NCBI GenBank assembly: GCA_025449115.1
Contig: JAHLKC010000197.1
Location: forward strand, 1 to 50,986
Origin: Chytridium lagenaria
Lineage: Eukaryota; Chytridiomycota; Chytridiomycetes; Chytridiales; Chytridiaceae
DNA: 50,986 nucleotides
Direction: 5' to 3'
The notes under the pieces were generated by a model that was not told the DNA's origin, ran no database searches, and was given only the letters and a program-made list of their open reading frames with translations. This document shows positions 43,585 to 50,986 of the stretch, one piece after another (the first letter of the stretch is position 1; each line of letters begins with the position of its first letter). The position numbers and the translations under genes are program-made.

Positions 43585-44623
43585 CTACAACGTTCCCATA
43601 AACCTCACAACACTCTCCCCAACCTCTCCACTCTTCTCAACATGCGGATAATGCCCAGCCCCATCAACCATTAAGATCTCAACCCTCTTTCCCCCTGTCA
43701 AAGCCTTCGCCACTACCTCGCTTTCAGCCTTGGGGTCCGAGAAATCAGGGTCAAGCGAACCCATGACGAGAAGAACGGGAACTTTGACGGACGATATTTT
43801 AGACCAAGCGATATCCTAAAACGTCAGTCGTTTAAAAATGAGTGGTGTTTACCTTTGTCGCGCGAATCATTTTACCGATAACAGCAATATGGTTGGGGTC
43901 GCTCGTCATTTTTCGCGTAACGGCTGCCACGTATACTTCGATATCGAGGGGTGGAGATTTGAAAAAGGAACGGAATGCCGATATCCAGACGGAAGTTCCC
44001 CAAAGCGAAGTGAAGAGAATATGGCTTGCTGGGCGAAAGTATTTATCTACGTAAAAAGGTTAATGCGACGGATAAATCGATAGAGGAGTCTACCTCCTGG
44101 CATGTCTCTAAAGAAACCCCCAAATGTGATGACACCTTTGACGCGGGAAGCGTGTTCGGATGCAACGGTTATTGCAGAGGCGGCGGATAAGGAGTTGCAA
44201 AGAAGAGTGACTGGTTGATTGATTTGAGCGTGATCAAGGACGGCGATAATATCACTGAATAATTCACCACCATTTTAGAAAGATCAAAGAAGCGCGAAAT
44301 AAATTGAGGACCGCACCTTGCTACATCCTCTATACTGTACGTCTTAAACTGCGTCCCTGAATCTCCTGTTCCCCTCATATCCTGCGCAATGACGCGAAAC
44401 CCTTGTGCGATGAGGGTTTTGCTGAGGAATCGGTAGCTGTGACGGAGGTCGCCGATTCCGGGGACGCAGTAGGCGATTGTTGATGGTTTGTTGGGGTATT
44501 GGCGTGTGAGTCTTCATAGGTGATGAATGAGGAGGCGTGCGGCATGTGAATGATGGAGGCTGTTGGAGATGTGAATAGGGGGGGAAGGGAAACTGAATGA
44601 TGAGAGTTTGGGTGTGTGGACAT
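43585..44623 (-). CDS. Alpha/beta hydrolase (epoxide hydrolase/esterase-like)
   Basis: The start MSTHPNSHHSVSLPPLFTSP leads to HMPHASSFITYED and VPGIGDLRHSYRFLSKTLI, with the oxyanion-loop pattern. GFRVIAQDMRGTGDS is the conserved second strand with Asp-x-x-Gly. The nucleophile elbow reads LLCNSLSAASAI: the Ser is present but the flanking glycines of GxSxG are replaced. The acid is in LVMGSLDPDFSDP and the His in DGAGHYPHVE, both in normal places. Introns follow YSIEDVA (about 44312-44255) and later near 44095-44050 and 43850-43815. A frame break lies near 44505. The elbow variant is seen in some non-lipase members, so hydrolysis is likely but not certain. The gene is unlike the tandem pair at 4-7 kb. 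Confidence 0.75.
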
Positions 44624-45098
44624 TGTTGATAGTGACGTAGATGAATAAGGGCTCAGGGCTGTTATGGTTGAACGGAATATGTTGCTGAAGCGTCCGTTTT
44701 TATAGATACCGGACTTTGACCTCCACGAACTACGAACTTTTTTTTTTCAAGTTTTATTTGACGTGATATGTCGAGACGTGATTGGTTGAAAGCAAAGCGG
44801 CATCGGAGTTTGACGGGGAAAGTTTTGTCCGCATTTCAATACATGCAGGACGTCATTGGAGACGGCATCATTACACCGTTTATGTTAGGCTACGCCAGCT
44901 TCGTTGCTTTCCAGACTTGACTTGTAGCCATCAGTACTGGGTGTCATCCAAGTCATCAATGGCGACGTTCAACTGTTTGCTGACAAATTGGTCGGCAAAT
45001 TGCGCAATCCTGTTATTAGTAGGGCAAGGATAAAAAGGAACCTTTTTTGTTTCCGAGTACCCATCGTGCGCCTTCGTCTCCACCTGCAGTTTCACACA
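44624..45098. other. divergent intergenic region
   Basis: A region of 475 bp between the divergent hydrolase and old yellow enzyme genes. The 83-codon ORF at 44782-45033 shows no known family and covers the enzyme's promoter. A TATAGATA box-like string lies near 44702, about 80 bp from the hydrolase start. Confidence 0.4.
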
Positions 45099-46554
<1,456 letters not shown>

Positions 46555-47036
46555 GCGGTCATAATGATTGATTGAACAACTGCGATTAAAAAAAAGAAGA
46601 GCTCATTCATACAGATCCTTCGTTCCATATTGAATAAGCTTAGAAGGACTAAAGCGGGAACACCATTTGAGACTGCCAGTAAATGTTTATGTGTGCACAC
46701 GCTCATCCTTAAAAAAGCTTCATTGCGATTAAGAAAGTTATTTTTAATCAAACTTAAACCATATGAAAGTACAGCAATAAGCAGCTAATTTGTCAGGAGA
46801 AAGGGCACAATATGACCCATAGATAGTCTACAACATTTGTAGAAAGATAAAAGAGGAAATGCAAATGTGCGAATGCAACGCAAAACGGGAAAGAAAAGAG
46901 GCGAGGGAAAAAAAAGTGTGAAAGAATAAATGAGAAATCGAAAAAGAAAAGCATATTCATAAAAGAAAAACAATCGAGATACGGAAATAGAAAGGACATA
47001 GAATAAAAGCGAAACGGAGGTAAATAACGGAACGAT
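46555..47036. other. convergent intergenic spacer
   Basis: An A-rich 480-bp stretch between the stops of the old yellow enzyme and the repeat protein. No gene is seen. Confidence 0.45.
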
Positions 47037-50000
47037 TAAGGCTTAGGTTCGATAGTCTCGGCCTTCTTCTTCTCTCCTCTTCGTCATCATCATCTTTACC
47101 CGTGATGGTTTCAACGACGAAATCGGTAGCCTGCAATGCCGTGCTTGTAACGGTGTTGGTAACGGCCTCAGCTCCTTCAGACACGGTCTCCACCAACTGC
47201 GTGAACCAGCTCTTCTTCGCAGCCTTTGCAGGCACCACCTCTTCTTCCTTTGGAGCAACCTCCGCCTCAACAGCTGGTGCTACAACCGGGATAACCACCT
47301 CAGCTGTCTCCTCCACACCCTCCACCTTTTCATCAAGAATAGCCCAAACAATCCACATGTTCCAGTCAGAACCCCACGCCTTCAAGAACGCAGCAAGACG
47401 CTTAAAGATCTCAAGACCCGTCTCGTAATCACCCGACGCGATGGATCCAATGACATCCCGGTACTCATCCTCTGTCGTGTTCACCCACACGCCTTCAAAA
47501 CAGCCACAATGCTACCGAAATTCACATCCCCTTGCATATCAGTTAACTTCTCCAAGAACACTCTCAAGTCAAACGTGATATCGGATCTCCAGCTTTGCTC
47601 AAGGTTCTGGCAACGCTCGATAAAGGCCCGGAGAGTTAAACGAATCGTGCGCTTTTTCTTGGATGATGCGTCGGCGGTGAGAGATGTGGTGTCGGTTACA
47701 AATTGTTTGACGGCGCCTTCGACTTGTTGGCGCTGATCGAGATGTGTCCAAAGACTTAGGACGGACCAGTCTGACCCAACAGTGCGAAGGAAATGGCGCC
47801 ATTCGCGAGCAGCAGCAGGCGCGACGTCGATATCGCCAAACAGAGTGACAAGGAGCTCCTTATATTCAGGGGATTGAGGGTCGATTTCGATTCCGGCAGC
47901 CTTTATAAAAGTAAGATTAGATTTAGATAAATGAAGTGATTTTTAAAAGAATCATTCAACAAAACTCTGACGTAAACGCACCTCAAAGCATTGCTCAAAG
48001 CTATCACTCTCAACAGGGGGAAGGTTTGCAAGAGTATCGCAGAAGGCCTGCAAATCAAACTTGGGATTACGGTTCTTGCAAGCCGCTTCAAAGCCACGCA
48101 AGTTAAACTGCGGGCGACCCTCCAATGCATAGATGCGACCGAGGAAAGACTGTAAATGCAAACGTCAGCGAACCCAACATTAACATGAAAATTCAAAATT
48201 AACTTACCCTCATCAACTTGTTCTTCTCTTTGCGTTCCGAAAGTGTAGTGTCAATGACGGCAGTGAAGTTTTCTTGACCCCAAAGACGAAGGTACTGGCT
48301 CCATTCGCGCATAACAGCAATCCTTGGTTTTATCTCCACATAACGCGTCCAAAACAGAGTTATACTCATTGTCTGTAAGAGTCAACCCAGATTTCTATAA
48401 AGCTCGATCAGAAACTTTACCTCAAAGCAAAACACTTTAAGAAAATAGCTCCCGAACTCACCTCAAACACGACCTTCAACGCCTTCATATCCATACTCGT
48501 ATCCTCCAACGATAGATTCTCCAAGAACAAATCATAATGGAACGCGGGATTCAAAGCCCTACAAGCCCTCTGGAATCCAGCAACATCAAACTTGACATTC
48601 TGGCCTCTATCATACACATTCGTGATAAACGCCTTTGCCGCGCGTCCAGCTTGTTCCTGGGACGGTCCACGGCCTTCAGGGAGAACGTCGGGGTATCCAA
48701 GAAGGAACTCAAATACACCGACTTCGCGAAGAAGCTTTAGCCAGTAATGCATGAGCCTGGGGTTCCATTCACCAAAGAGGACTTCTGTGAGGTGGCGGCG
48801 TTCGGCTTCTGTGGTGTCGAGACCGGCAGCCTTTAAACAGTGATGTTAGTAAAAGAAAAAATAAAGGACAGTTTATTACCTTGAAAGCCTGCTCAAGTCT
48901 TTGCTCGGTGACGGGACCAGCATCGCTAGAGAGGGTCTCCAAAAACACATTAACGTCAAAGTTAGGCGCTGTCAATTGGCATTGACTAGTGAACTCGTAA
49001 ATGTTCAATACAGAGCCCGGGAACACATTTTGATACGCTGGTACGCCTCCTATTACAAACGAAGCGGTCAACAAACAAATATAAAAAACATCACACATTA
49101 AAACTCACCGAAATATCAAGCTCTTCATCCAGCACCGGGTTCCTTAACGCCAAAGGCAAAACAGACCTAAAGAAGTTCTCCGGCCCCATACTCTTCGCCG
49201 TCTTTGCCACAACCTTCAACGCCTCACCAGCCTGCTCCGGTTCTCCAGGGTGCACCGTCATCTTCACCTCCTCAACCTGCGTCTCACTCAAAGGAGCACC
49301 AGACTTCTCAAACGCTTCGCCAACCTCAACCTCTGCAGGTCCCTCCGCAAGTGTCTTGACAAAAGTGAAGGAGTTGAAGTGGGTTGGAATGACGTGACGG
49401 TTTCAACAAGACGGTCCCACCATCCGGGGCTGGTGTATTTGGAGGACTCCGTTGCAAAGGTGGTAGCGGCAGCAACGTTTTCGGGGGTGGTGATGGGTTC
49501 GCCTTCGAGGGAATCGACGGTGGATTGACGTTTGCTCGTAAAAGCAGTGGTCACGGAGGACGTTGCGGCGGTGGTGGCATCAGTGACGTTTGAAACAAAA
49601 GTTTGGAAGAAGCTCTTCCTTTTCACTTCCGTCGAGGATGGAGCGACGGTGGTGGACTCGGTGGTGGTGGTTCCAGAAGGCTTTGCAGCGGCAAGGAAAG
49701 TGGTCGCGCCACCAACCTTTTGGACAACAAGCACGAGCTTCTTAAGAAGAACAGTGCGGGTTTCTTTGGTAGTGGAACCATATAGCTCATTAAGAACTTC
49801 GAGTGATTTGGAGGGGAAAGGCTGAGCTTGGCAGTCTAAAAAGCGAACATCAGAATATTGATCAACAAAATAAACGATAACTAAATAAAAAAAACCTCAC
49901 CTTAAGCGCCTCTGTCAACACCTCATCAGTAGGCTCAACGACATCCTTTTCGTCATAGGCCTTAACAACCTCTTCCACAACATCCTTCGCGTCTTCACCA

Positions 50001-50986
50001 ATCTTCACCTCAACCTCCTCAACATCCTCCACAACGCTTTCGCCCTTTGGTCCAAGCTTCTGAACGAGCTCTTCCAAAATGTCGCCGTCTTAAATTCAGG
50101 AGCGCCAATCACCGCCTTCTCCTCAAACTTCTTCAACCCATCGCTGGATCCAGTCGCGGCCACTTCAGTAGTGTAAGAGTTGACAGCTTCGTTGACTTCA
50201 TCAACGGTGTGAACAACCTTTATCCGTTTGATGATAATCTTTTTCTTATCACCTTTTTCTTGGAGGAGGAGGCACCAATAGCAACGGCAGCAGCGGTGGT
50301 TGATGAAGTCACGGTTGACGGTTTCTTCGTGGCATCCGTTCCACTAATATCCTCAGTGACACTTCGACAGTCTCAGACCCGTCGGCAGCCCTCCTGATGA
50401 TTCTAGTCACCTTTGTTACCTTCTTTGCCTTCCCGGTGTCACTGCTGCTCACGTTGCTCCCTGTGACGACCGTGGCGCGCTCGTCTACGGGATTCGGCTT
50501 TGACGTGGAAACGGTCTTGGAGTCCGACGTCACAGTGGATGACGAAATTGGGTTCCCTTCCTCATCAACCTCGATCTCTTCCACCTCCTCAACCTCAACC
50601 GGAGTGCCCTTAACCACCTTGATGACCTTCTTAACTATCTTCTTCGAACCCTTTGCACCACTAGACACAACAGTCTCGGAAATCTTGGTGCTGTTCTCAG
50701 GTTCCTCGATGGTCTCCTCGACCTCAACCTCTTTCCCGTCAACAACCTTGATGACCTTCCTCTTGATAATCTTCTTAGCACCCTTAGCTACGACGGCCGA
50801 TGATAAAGTCTCAGCAGTCTCAGGCTCCTCCACAACCTCCTCCACCTCCACAGGCTTCCCGTTCACAGTCCGATCACCTTTCTAATGATCTTCTTGGATC
50901 CGTTGGCGGCACCGCAGCTCCAGTCGAGTAAGCGGTCTCAGAATAGGAGTCCCCTCTTCAGGCTCCTCAACAGTCTCATCGACCTC
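47037..50986 (-). CDS. Large tandem-repeat protein, N-terminus beyond the window
   Basis: The visible N-terminal part consists of about 40-residue charged repeats (KGAKKIIKRKVIKVVDGKEV, VEETIEEPE). Then comes a series of all-helical units of about 110 residues, nearly one per exon: 49835-49109, 49049-48880, 48830-48462, 48394-48208, 48149-47982 and 47900-47037. The exon pattern is AAG[IL]...LFG at the start, REW/YWLKLLREVG, WTHLDQR, F-DLRGF--AC--LNP-FD, FLE-L and a final LE-AFE/FEV before the next donor. Two stretches (SFFQTFVSNV, WWDRLVETVTSF and SWFTQLVETV) form a second repeat type of Thr/Val-rich linkers. The end reads ETITGKDDDDEE, KKKAETIEPKP. I recognise no named family. Helical repeats and coiled charged repeats would suit a cytoskeletal or membrane scaffold. 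Frame breaks lie near 50880, 50350, 50080, 49760, 49345, 48325, 47490 and 47070. Confidence 0.65.

Noticed and set aside
50397..50885. 162-codon plus-strand ORF rich in Thr, Ser and Val
   Set aside because: It is the antisense of the minus-strand charged repeats, which extend across neighbouring exons.

Overview
The window reads as a nuclear segment of a fungal genome. Almost every gene is split by short GT-AG introns of about 45-90 bp. The families present are typical of fungi: an NADPH-oxidase regulator with TPR and PB1 regions, a Zn2Cys6 transcription factor, proteinase K-like subtilisins, a GPI-type zinc carboxypeptidase, a histidine acid phosphatase, an old yellow enzyme and a Pogo-like DNA transposon. 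The expansion of secreted proteases and the mix of families would fit an early-diverging, possibly zoosporic (chytrid-like) fungus, but that placement is inference only.

Layout. A gene-poor left edge (1-1.75 kb) leads to a mitochondrial-type rhodanese/mercaptopyruvate sulfurtransferase (1.75-3.4 kb) and two tandem alpha/beta hydrolase paralogues (4.2-7.1 kb). Next comes the most unusual part, 7.4-13.8 kb on the minus strand. It holds a subtilisin with a Pro-Ser linker and a C-terminal eight-cysteine module, a decayed extra copy of that module, and a gene in which a second subtilisin continues directly into an HExxH metallopeptidase, followed by a very long Pro-Ser minisatellite linker and the same eight-cysteine module. 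A stand-alone metallopeptidase with linker and module lies at 25.1-26.9 kb on the plus strand, with possible remnants of a subtilisin upstream. The three loci look like recombined versions of one modular secreted protease system.

The middle also carries a low-complexity Ser/Pro/Gln/Met-rich protein (14.0-17.2 kb), noxR (18.4-20.7 kb), a YiiX-like permuted-papain hydrolase apparently fused to DM9 repeats (21.7-23.6 kb) and a mitochondrial-carrier-like protein (27.0-27.9 kb). After these come an M14 carboxypeptidase (28.4-30.5 kb), a Yippee protein (31.6-32.1 kb) and a MINPP-like histidine phosphatase (32.6-34.3 kb).

A 2.4-kb DNA transposon with 28-bp perfect terminal inverted repeats and TA flanks lies at 35.7-38.1 kb. 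It carries a broken Pogo-type transposase and, convergent to it, an intact 154-codon ORF of unknown function. To its right are a Zn2Cys6 regulator whose zinc cluster is cut by a 720-bp intron (39.3-43.1 kb), an alpha/beta hydrolase (43.6-44.6 kb), a YqjM-type old yellow enzyme (45.1-46.6 kb), and the 3' part of a large repeat protein with about one repeat per exon (47.0 kb to the right edge).

A cross-cutting feature is that most longer genes have one or more single-base frame breaks, mostly apparent deletions, inside otherwise conserved sequence. This is more easily explained by residual sequence error than by a dozen pseudogenes. Exon limits below follow the homology and splice signals, and the breaks are stated gene by gene.
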